A stretch of 64,000 nt of DNA, taken from Ophioderma brevispina. Taxonomy: Eukaryota; Echinodermata; Ophiuroidea; Amphilepidida; Ophiodermatidae. Position 1 is the first letter of the stretch; the number at the start of each line of letters is the position of its first letter. Location: contig JAMKCH010014235.1 in the NCBI GenBank assembly GCA_023653785.1, positions 62,001 to 126,000 of the forward strand. The letters are read 5' to 3'. The notes beneath the pieces are model-generated. The model worked only from the letters and a program-made list of their open reading frames with translations, had not been told where the DNA came from and did no database searches. A program made the position numbers and the translations under genes. Shown here one piece after another: positions 25,601 to 37,600 of this stretch.

Positions 25601-28600
25601 AAATATACAGTCACTGCCGATTTCACCCCTCCTGTACCAGGAAAGGTTATTGATGGCACAGAACCAGAATTTACAGACATACTATTCTCATCAGAACCAG
25701 CCACTGTGAGAGCCCAATGGGAAAACTATACAGACCCAGAGTCTGGAATTGGGGATTACAAGATAACAGTGTATCGCCAGCAAGACAAGTAGGTGGTGAA
25801 ATGAATATGGACTCAAAGGGATGTAAGACTGTATATGGATCCAATACGTGGACCCTGGGTTTCCTACCGGAAATATTTTTACCGAAATTCCTATCCCACA
25901 ATGCACCAACGATGTACGAGTAGATAAAATAAATAGCGCATATACATTCTATGGTGTTTTGTGTCATACGGTCATTTTTTGTCATAACTGTGCAAAACCG
26001 TTTGCTGTACATAAATTTTTACCAGTAACGAGTACTCTTTGATTGCCTTGTAATTTTTGCGCCACAAAATGTGCGCGTAGTTTAAAGGAGGCGCACTAAA
26101 CCGCGAGCGTACATGGAGTGATGCATATCTACTCGTACATCGTTGGTGCATTGTGGGATAGGAATTTCGGTAAACAAAATATTCCCGGTAGAAAACCCAG
26201 GATCCACGTATAAGAAATCCGGGTTTATGACCAGATATGAATAATCACTTTCCTGTTTCTTAAAACAGTCATTTTCCCCAAACTGATCACTGACTGTGAG
26301 CCTTACTACCGTGTGACACAAGGTATAATGCAGTACATATGTTAGTTCTGTTAAATATGGGATATAAAGATTCACATGTAAGTATCAATGAGATGAAGTG
26401 CTTTACAAGTACGTATTATATCTCCTTTCCCTCTTGCTTCCATCCACTTTTGTCCATATCTTTAATTTACAAAGATTACACAGTGTTTGAAGTATTCATG
26501 CAGCAGATGCGTAGGTTCAATGCGTCAATCTATTGAGGGATCACTTTTCATCTGACAGATGGACACATTCTATATCACTATGGAAACTTTCAATGATGCC
26601 CCTCGCATAGAATCTTCCACATCTTGGCTTTTTAGTGGATTTAACGCACCAGAACGTTATTTATAGGAGATGGAGATACATTTGGAGTTGTAGGGGTTTT
26701 CCATGTAACAAAGGTGATCTCATAATTACATATAGTAATACTTGTATTGAGGAAATAGTTAACAACTCATTATAATTCATTAACCCGCAAAGTGGGTATT
26801 TAGTGTTTTTACATGTTATATAAGCCGGAATTTATTATACTGAACTACACGTTCAACACTGGTACCTCTTCAGGCGTACTTAATGTGCACGAGAGATTTC
26901 AAGGTATCCGTATTTTTATCTGTATTCTGTAGTTGTTTCATATAGATTAGACCTCAATAGATTCCCTACATTTTACCTGATACAACCTGTTCTTCAAAAA
27001 CAAAGGTTGGTTTTATATGCCCTATAGTTCATTATAAACATAGCTGAATTTTTATTTTTCTCCAATGAAAATTATAATTTTTTACTTTTTTCGCCCATGA
27101 GGGTATTTTTGATAGAAGCTTTACATCAGTGCAAAAAAAAAAATCGTATTGGCATATTTTTAGGGACATCTTTATGTCTCCGTTGCACCTTAGGACTTAT
27201 GAGTGTTATCTACAAGGCTACCAAATGTTCTGCATTGATGATTTTTACAAGTGTCATTTTATTTCTGCCAATCTGGAAGAAGTTGAAGGAAGATCAATCC
27301 TGATCAACTATGCAAAAAGCAACACCTACATATGAAAAACAAAATTGATCTTAATGCCCACTTCAGTCGTACGGCCCTCAAAAGCATGTTGACAACTATA
27401 GATAGCACTATGAATTTACATGCAGCTCTACTGCCTCAATTATTTATAAACGACTCTTTAGCTACACTTTCGTTTAGAAAAGTGGATGTGTACCTTTGAA
27501 TATTTATTAATAGTTATTAAGGTGTTTCGTTTGAGTGATAACCAACTTATATTACTTGTGATACAAGACACACAGTGACAGCATACTCAGGGCATTGGCT
27601 ATACCAAGACGATGAGTCCGGCATTGAACCATTACAAAGTAGCCATATTGAGATGTGGCAAGGCAGCAAACACAAATATTTCCACAGGTAGGTAACATTA
27701 CTACTAAGTGGAAAGTGTCTCTCCCAGAAATGTACATTTCGTAAAATCTAATTACGTGATTCACACTTTTAACTAAACCTGAAATTACAGGGTGAGTCAA
27801 AAAACTTGACCCAAATTGTATCCGCCATTTTTGAATTTTTAGGTAGCATAATATATAACGTATGTGGTATCATCTGAATGCTTAGTTCATTATCTTTAAT
27901 TTGCTGCAAAGATCATTCACATCGGTTACGTATAGAGGACCTCATTTGAATCACGTGGTCGGTTTTGCGCTCTGCCCACGGATTCACATCAAAATGAACC
28001 GCAGTCAGCGAAGGAAATCAGTGTCCAGAAGGAAATCGGGCTATTTATTGACTGCAGAATAAATGAGACGCTATTTAATCCCACAAAATTCAGTTACAAT
28101 TACCATCGATGCCCTCTTAACGTTTCTACATCCTACGTCCTCATCACTCATAACAATCATTTGAAAAATAAAGTAACTTGATATATGTATCTGTTTCTCG
28201 GAGGAGTTGAATGGATCATACAATAGGGAGGAACTGACATCGGTGACAGCCTTTTGAGGTTAAAGTATTGTCTATAGTTGTAGATGAAAATATGCCACAT
28301 CTTGAAAAGTGTCACAAATAAAAGTTACCATTATCAATGGCCTTTACGCCTTGAAGATATCACTTTATTTGACATAAAAATAGACATACCGTTATCATCA
28401 TTTTGGAGATCGAGTCATTTGCTTAGTTGGTCGCCGTGCATTCAAATGGGAGTCCGTGGATAGGTGGAAAAGCTGACGACTTGATTCAAAAGACTGTAGC
28501 TTGGCTGATACTTAACCGATTGGAATTATCTTTGCAGCAAATTAAAGATAATGAAATATGCTTTCCGATGATACCACACATATGTTATTTAAATTTTCAA

Positions 28601-31600
28601 AATGGCGGACACAATCAGGTTCAAGTTTTTTACTTAACCTGTAGTTGCCTTTTTGTTGTGATACCTTTTGTTAAAAACAAAATCAAACAATATTTCAGGT
28701 ATCACGTACCATTGCGTTAATTATTCCATGCCTTAACACATATGCATTAGCAGATTAGTAATCGCATTGTTTTAATATCTCGTATTGTTATAGATAAGGA
28801 CCCTAATAGTTTGGCAATCATTAACAATGCCAGTGCGACCAGCCTCACCCAGCATGGCTTGACTTTACGTTCAGGTGCAATTTACACATCAGTGGTCAGA
28901 GCTGTAAATTATGCCAAACTTACCGCCTCGCATGAGACTACTGGAATCAGAGTGGATACAACACCACCATCGGTAAGCATATTGAAATTCTAGAAGTTTG
29001 CAGTAGTCTTTAATCATACCATTTATAGACAGTAACCAAGTAACAAAAAACAAACAATTAACATTCATATAATCAGCACATCCATTTCCATATATTTATT
29101 TCAATATTTCAATTCCTTAAGTGAGAACTTAACTAAACCTTTGAATATCTATGCCTATAAATATAACAAAATTTCTTATTTGTTTCCTTCCGTGCAGATG
29201 AAGTATGTGAGAGCTGGTACTTTAGATGGCGAAGAAGAGGAATTACACAATGGCTATGTGTATCAGAGTGATCGCAAAGGAATTCAGGCATCATGGCGAG
29301 CCTCTGATGGACAAAGTGGTATTGATTCATATTGGGTGGCTGTGGTCACAAATCCAGGTTTGTATGTACAAATTAATCTGTTTATCATGTTTAGGCAGGA
29401 TAATCTTCTTGACCTGTATTTACAAAAAAAACGTCTTTAACAACTGTTTAGTTAAACGTTTATATCTGAAGTAGTTAGGTTGATAGGGATAATATCGGAT
29501 TGTGCTCTTTAAGCTTAAAAGCTACACGTTTCTTGATATTGTCTTCATATCGCTTTGAGCGTAACTAAACCATGTTTGAAACAGAATTACAAGGTGAATG
29601 TACAAACATTCAATGCAGTATTTTATTTATTTCACAGATCAGAAACGCTTTGCAACTTACAATGAGTATGGGAAGAAACAGGATGGCTACATCAAAGGGC
29701 TGACATTGAATTTGACAGACTCTTCTCATGCTCTGACCGAATATATATACCAACCTGCCACCCGGTTATTATGTGTGCGTCAAGGCTGCGAATGGTGCAG
29801 GAGTCAACAGTGGCATATTGTGTTCTTCTCCTATAAGAGTTGTGCTGGCTGATCAGTTGGTAAGACTGGAAATTATTAACCCTAGCATAGCTAAAAGACT
29901 CACCAAACCTCGCTTGTGTTAATTGAGAAAAATGCAAATAATGCAGAAAGTAGAGATGACGTCATCAAACCACGTGTTGATTGACGTCACGGGGGACATT
30001 GTGGTCCAGTGGACTATGGACTGCCGACTCATGATCCAAGATGTGGGTTCGAGCCCCAATGCGGCCAATGTGTTGCTGCAATTGGGCAAGGCAACTTACC
30101 GTCAATTGCTTCGTCCACCCAAGCGATATTCGGGGTAGCGTTTGGGGGAATATACAATACATAAGTGCTGATAGGATTGTGCGACTGGCCAGCTGCCCAG
30201 ATAGATGAAGCGACAACTGATTGTGACGATTTCCTGCGGCAGAGTAATAATAATAGGCAACAGCGCTGTGATCTAGATGGACACTGGACGCTTTATAAAA
30301 GCCAAATAGTGATTATATCTTATTAAACCAAGATAATATGGGCACGGAACCGCGGGCGGGTCAGCGACGCCGCTGTAGCGTGCTATCACGGGTCATGGGC
30401 TGGGCCGAAGGCCCTGGATTCGAAATCCCACCGAAGTTTGGCGAATTTCATTGTTCCCTCTTCCCTCAATCTTCAGTTCCTACCGGGAGGAAACTGAAGC
30501 CTAGAAACCGACGTCAGGGTAGGTTAATGCATGTAAAATGTAAATTATATTTGCCTATTTACAGGTGAATATATATGAGTGACTCCGTGTATCTACTTGA
30601 ATAGCCAGGGGAACTGAAATATGTAATAGCATATATGATGGAATGAGGATGTATAAAGTAAATAAATTGTGTATGTATTTAAACATATTTTCCATAATTA
30701 TGGGAAATGTTGATATATTCACAAAAGTTTGCACACGGAGATAGAGAATTTAGATATTAAAAATATAATAGGTAAATTCATCAATTTAGCAGTATTTTGT
30801 CTGGAGTGACCATCGTGTGCCAACAACAAAAAAAAGTTGTTATTTTATAAACCACTATAGACAATGTTTGTTCCAATTATATGCAAGTTCCCATTTTGCA
30901 CCTCTGATTGAATATCAAATAAGTTTCAAAATGTTAACGTAGTTAGAAACTTATGAGTACAGACATCAATGGGAATCGGACATAACCAGGCTATCAGTAA
31001 GCAAAGGTCGAATTATACCCCCATTTCCATGAACAAACGTGTGCGTGTCCTAGATCTAGAATTAAAATTCCAATTATAGGCTTGAACATTAGTATAATGA
31101 ACCAGGAGAACGGCTAGGTAGAAGAGGCAGTGCTCATGAAAAGTAGATATGTATTCGTTTTCAAACTAAGGCAAGTTTTTATTATGCGGAATCTTACAGG
31201 CTATGTAGCCGATGGGCCTGGTGCAGATATTCAACAAACAAACGCAGATATCATACTGGATATTGATGCTCAACTGTCGACTACTACAGTTACTATGCAA
31301 TTTTCAGGATTTGCAGTAAGTTACATATACTAACATTTATTATATTTATTTTTCAATGTACTTAGGCAAAAGCCCGAAGCAAGCATTTAACCCAAGATTT
31401 TCCGTCCAGAATGGTTTGGGAGAATCATCGCTTTCAACCATATTTACAGTCAAAGTGATTGCCCATTTAACACTTAAGTACCCAATCAAAAAAATCCGTT
31501 AGTGCCCAACCCAGCGATAAAATACATCGAAAAGCGCGTTACACAAAAACGACCATCCTAGGAAAATAGTACAGCAGGCTGTTTCCAAACAGTCCCGACA

Positions 31601-34600
31601 ACTCACACAAGACCGTGTAATTGAGGACAACTTCAAGGGTACTATATTTATGCCGTATGTTAAGGGTGTATCTGAGAGAATCAACAGAATCCTAACTCGT
31701 GCCGGTGTTAAGACCTACTACTCACGGTCACGCGAGTTACGGGACATTCTTAACCATCCCAAAGACCCATTGCCTAAAGATCATTCTCCTTGCGTATACT
31801 CCATCCTTTGTACCATCAATAGAATGGATGGCAAAGATGTTTGCCACATTTGGGATAGTCTATTACTCTGATCAACAGAGCAAAACTCATTTCACTCTCG
31901 TCCGCAGTATCGCCAATTATATTTCTACGACGTCCGGGATATAGTATTATAGCTTCTACTTCAGTCCTGATGAAGTCAGAGCCACATCTGACGAAAGCTT
32001 AACTACTTTCGTACTCCGACAGCGTACTCGTTGAAACCTACCTTCATGTTATGGATTACCGTCGTGAAAGCCTATCTAAAAAAATCTGGTCATCATAGGT
32101 TCAAAATTTGGTGATTTTAGCTTGTACTTTGACTTTGGTATGATGTTGTTGTATTTCCTCTGTGAGAGTTTTAAATGTGAAAGAAACATGCCGCCAAAAT
32201 TGCCATTTTCCCCATAGACTACTGTGTATAAGTGAGTTAGTGGTATGTGACTAAGAGTGGCACGCCCAGATAAAATTGTGCTCAAGTCTGAGAGCATTTT
32301 TAAACAACACAAAATTTGCCAGATCGAATCCAGACAAGTAGGCGTGGAACATTTGGCTCATTCAGCATATCTCGAAAGCCTTTTGTAATAGGGCAGCGTG
32401 TATTTGTCCACACTTTGTAAATATTTCCTCTCCTAGTTTTTGAGGTATATTTATAACACTCGTGGGGTGTGAACGATGTATGGGGCTTATTGTGTTTGTA
32501 CTTTTCGATCGTATTTTATATGCCTTTGAGATCATCATGTAAGCACAGGGCCATTTCCCACAAAGAATACATTTCCCTCAACTTTGCGATAGTGTCCCTA
32601 AGTGTTGCGATAGGACTCAATTAACCCTCGTCCGACCAAGGGGGTTACCACCACCACCCCCTAACGGATGATCCCGTGTCGCGCAAAAACGCAAACAATT
32701 ATGATCTAAGGCTTTTATGTAATTCTAAGCTCTTCCTTTTGCGGTCATTTTAGCGAAACAAATTGGAGATACCACCTTCAGAGAGGTCAGGGTGTCCTGT
32801 CAAAGTCGGAAGGTAGGGGTGGTTGCCACCCGCCTTCCTATACTTTACTGTGTAAAAAGCCAAAAATGGTACTTTATGTTACGTATGATAATACTGTAAT
32901 CAAATGCTGACAATATTTATATTTTTTTCCTGATTTCTTAGAGTAATAACATGTATTACATTGCCAACCATCGTCAAATAAATACCAATTTTGCTTGCAT
33001 GAATAGTAAAAACGGTCGAAAAACCCTTGAGTTTGGCGATTTGCGTACAAATCTGCTTAAAAATAATCTCTCAGTTATGTCGTCATATTGTTGTTAAAAT
33101 TTTATATGTTTGTACTTGATTTGAAGAAAGGACATATGTAGCTACACACTGATACCAAACAAGATGATGTTTGTCGCTTAATTACAAAAAACGGGGCGGG
33201 GTGGTAACCACCCCACCCCCACCGGTGAACGTAGTAGAAAAACCCTTGGTTGGACGAGGGTTAAACTAAATTAATTACAATTACATTTTTACTACCATAT
33301 GGCCGTAATTATCTATTTTTATTCCCTGGCTTGAAAAGCAGTGGGGGATATTGCGAGAGCGCGCATGTCTGTGTGTTTGTGTTCCAGTTTGGTTGGGTTT
33401 TCGTTTTTCAGGTTTTCTTGGAAAACTGATTTCAACCAGACTTGGGGTTAAGGTGCAATAGGGGTGCATTCATATGTGGATGATGTCAAAGGTCATGGAC
33501 CAAGGTCAAAGGTCATCTGAGGTCATGTTACATACTGCCATCTTGCCAGGGAGATGACGCGAGTTTACTTGCTGTATTTCTTACATCAGAGTACATTGCA
33601 TGGTGTATCTCATTATGAGTGGTCCGTTGGTACACAACCCGGTTCAGAAGATGTGCAAGTATTCACCAAGGATGGTATTGTGTATGACCAAGTAACACCA
33701 AAGAATGGACCAGGTATGCATCTCCTCTGTTTTTTTTCGTGTATTGACATTTTATAGATTGTAAGTTCTTCATGATTTTTCACAACAACAAATGACTTCT
33801 GGACCTTTCATGTACATAATTAGTAATTGGTATTTCGTTTTAATCTAACTCTCTGTATAGGTTTAGCTGGGACAGGAAAAGCTCAGTCTCCCCTACCTTT
33901 ACAACATGGGATGACCTATTTCAGCACTGTCAGGGCTTTAACAGGAGCGGGAAATGTGTTAGAGGCAATCTCGGATGGATTTACTGTTGACAACTCACCA
34001 CCTGCAATCGACTTGAAGCAGTATGCTGATTATACAGCACGGGAAAACCTTTCCTTAGTAAGAACGATCAAGTAATAGAGTAAATTGAAATGTTTTCGTA
34101 ATGTTTAGGGACACTTGATATGTGAAATTTCTCACTTATTGTCTATGTTTTGATTCCTCAAACAATACACCACTTAAGGAATAATTATGAGTAGAGTTTT
34201 CCTAAATATATTAAAATTGAGAAGTACAGGACAATTATCACAACCAACAGAAAAAGCAAAGCAGATAATTCACATGAGTTCACATAAGCTAAATCAGACA
34301 AGATTGGAACCAGACACAGGAACAACATAGTATCAACAAATAGAGTTGGAAGTTTATCTTAATCCAGTCCACTGATTAAAATTTGCATTAATAAGATGAA
34401 CTGGCCTTTTACAAATGAATGTAACCTCACTATGCATATGGAACAACCATTGAAATTACACCAGGGCAAAATTTTAACATTGCTTGAATCTATTTACTTG
34501 TTGATAAAAAGGCGCTTGATAGTGGAAAGCAACTTTACCAAAATGACCCTAACACATTCACTGCCACATGGGAAGTTGGAGATGACCAATCCGATATTGA

Positions 34601-37600
34601 CTACATGTTCTATGGGGTTGGACAGTACCCTGGTGATGATTCCATCCATGAAATGACCGCATCAGATGTCAGTTACATACCATCTTCGGAACTTATGGCT
34701 GCACAAAATGGTAGGAATGATGTATATGTATTGTCATATCATAAGGAAAGATTAAGAAAGGTGAACGGTCAGGTTAATACAGAGTCCGGGAAATGGTACG
34801 TCAGGTATGAATCTACTTCAGTAAGATTACCTTAGTAGCATAATCAATAAATGCTGTCGGTGGAGGTCGTCATGTTCGGTATTAGTAACGATGGTGTCTG
34901 TGGAATATCTAGTTGTTTTTTTTTTTTTCCTTTTCATGGACCTTCGTGGGCCGATCAAATGGTAGAAATATAAATCATTATGAACTTTTTAAATTTTGCT
35001 GATCGATAGACATTTTTAAACAAAAACGTATTTAGAAATATATCAAAGCATAAATATATTACCCTGTTTTTATATTCGATTCCCTGCACTTAAGAATATG
35101 CAGACCAATAATATGCCATCTATTTTAACAGAGAATAATCTTTTACCAAATTTAACGCAAATCTGATCTGTGGTACAATATAATACTGTCTCTCTCCTTC
35201 TTTACCCTGTATTTAGGCTAACCTTTGCTTTGAGTTTTACTGTATCTCTGTAGTAGTGGAATGTGAAGTATTATAAAACTTGGAATATAAGATACATTTG
35301 TGTACAAACTTATAAAGATTCCTCAATCTTGATTCAAGGTTTCTTTTATGCATTGCTTAACTTGAATAGACAGTTGTTTTTGGTTAAAACTTGTTTTATC
35401 ATACCGTCGCTGGGCAGGAAAACCTCATATGTAATTTGAAAGGTCAAATGCAAAACCTCACATGTGCAACTTCGGTAACACGGACAAACCAACCTATTGT
35501 CCAGTGTTTGGTCAAATCAAGTTGGTGAAAATGATGAGATGATGTTTAAAGAAGTACGAACTCGTACTTTGCAAAACGACAATATCACCAAACAGGTCGT
35601 TTTGTCAGTTTACCGAAAATGCACATTACAGATGTCCCACAATAAAAGGTGAAAAAAGCATGATAAAACTCGGATTTCTCACAACAATGCTGAAGCTGTG
35701 AATGAAATTAATTATTTTTACAAATATGAATGTTTACATTCGTGCAATGGTAAGAATATTCATGAGTTAGAAAGATGAAATCTTCCATTCCAACGAGCGT
35801 TAGCCGAGTTGGAATGGAACAATTCATATTTAAACGAATGAAAATATTCTTGCCTTGAACGAATGAAAAACACTTATTATTTTGTTTATCTAACATCTAA
35901 GTAGTCCTTGTCATTTATTAAAGCTCAGACTAGTTTTTTGACTAACAGTAAGGGCAGCCTAGCCTGGCTGTGCAAGTTACGACCCAGGCCAAGCTCTGCA
36001 GGCAGGGCAGGGCTAGGCCTAGACCGGTTTTGCTCTGGCTTTTACGCTACGATAGCTCTATTATCTTCTCTCCCTAAGAAAGAGCCGGCAGTTAATTCAA
36101 CAACGGGTCCCACTGGGCCACAAAGTCAAGAATTTGGTATACTGTACCGTCCTTTATGAAACGAAATCCGTTGCATATATTGAAAACGTGCTGTCTTAGC
36201 ATTCCTATCAGCTCGATTTAAAACTACAAACGGTCTGCACATGACAGGTTGACCCTAAAAAGCACAAAATGACTTAAAAAATTGAAGTAAACACTCAGTC
36301 GTCTCCCACCTTCAGGGTGTGTTGTATGTTCGTAATTTATTGATAATCAGCGAAATAAGCGTGCTCGTGCCGATCTAAAGAAAAAACCAGGGAAAAATCC
36401 ATGGCGGCTCACTGAGTCTAGTGAGGAAAGACTGCTAGTTTTACATGGGGTTAAAAAATTTTATGGAGTCGAGTTAGATAGAGTTGTCGCGTTCGAGTTC
36501 GAGTTCGAGTTGCTTTAGGTTCGAGTTGATTTTAGAGTTCGAGTTCGAGTTACTTTTAGAGTTCGAGTTAGGATATCGAGTTGTTTTTAGATGTTCGAGT
36601 TCGAGTTGCTTTTATAGATCGAGTTCGAGTTGATTTTCGAAAAAATTGACCTTCAGATACGCCGCATATGGATGGCTTTGTTATTCGCATACTCCGCCGA
36701 TTGCTTGTTACTATACTTGGAGGCGGTGAATCACAAGGCGTCTGCGCGTGTGTATGTGATGGGCGGCCAATTGGGTCAAAAGGCTAGAATAAATGCTTAT
36801 ATGATTCAGGTAGTGCAAAAATGCAAAAGGTGTTTAAAAAACTATAAAAGGAAGTGCATATGATATACGGAAAGTATGTAGTTTAAAAAAAGAAGATAGT
36901 GTTTAAAAATAAAGGGTAGTGTTAAAATGTTGTTGTATTACAAAAGCATATGAGGTACTTCCGAATGGTAGGTATAAAAAACTTACCAGGTAGTTTCGAA
37001 AACAAAACGGAGGTTTACCCAAATACACGTTGTCTAAATAAATGCAGTGTAGAAATTAAAACAGATCACCAAATAAATATACGCCATGTAAAATGAAGAC
37101 AAAACAGGAAATAAACACGAGTGGTTATGAGTTTATTAAATGACACAGGTAGGTAAAGTAAGACAGGTCAGTGGTTGAATACTGTGTGGTAAACTAAAAA
37201 TAGGTCAGCGAAATGAAAAACAGTCATGTACACAAAAAAAAGTCACTTATACACGTGTGGTAAATGGAGACAGGTCAGGTAAGTAAATACAGTTGTGGTA
37301 ATGAAGACCGGTTAGGAATGCAATAAACCGGGCGGTTAAATGAAAACTCAGCTAAAGTTCGTGTTGTACATCAGATCCATAACAAATTTTCTAATTTATA
37401 TTTTTTAGATTTTTCCCATACTTTATTTTTCTACCTTTTTTAGATTTTTCTTTCTAGATATTATTTAAGGAGTAAACGTCGCTCTTATGCCACAGGTGAG
37501 CGCTCTCTTAATCTCCTGTTCTCAAGTGTTCTAGTTCTAGGATACGCTGCCATATTGCAAGGGGTTTGGGAAAATACGCGAAGTCGTTTTGTGTTTTAAA

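Larger units (their letters stand above)
20363..25610. other. 5.2-kb intron with repeats
   Basis: Holds the direct repeat at 20,733-20,957 and the MITE at 23,600-23,959; otherwise AT-rich sequence without recognisable coding signatures. Open frames on both strands at 21.2-22.2 kb and 24.3-25.0 kb overlap one another and show no family features. Confidence 0.45.

Noticed and set aside
35908..36159. 83-codon frame with an RPRPSSAGRAGLGL stretch
   Set aside because: GC-biased low-complexity segment in an intron without splice context or homology I recognise.
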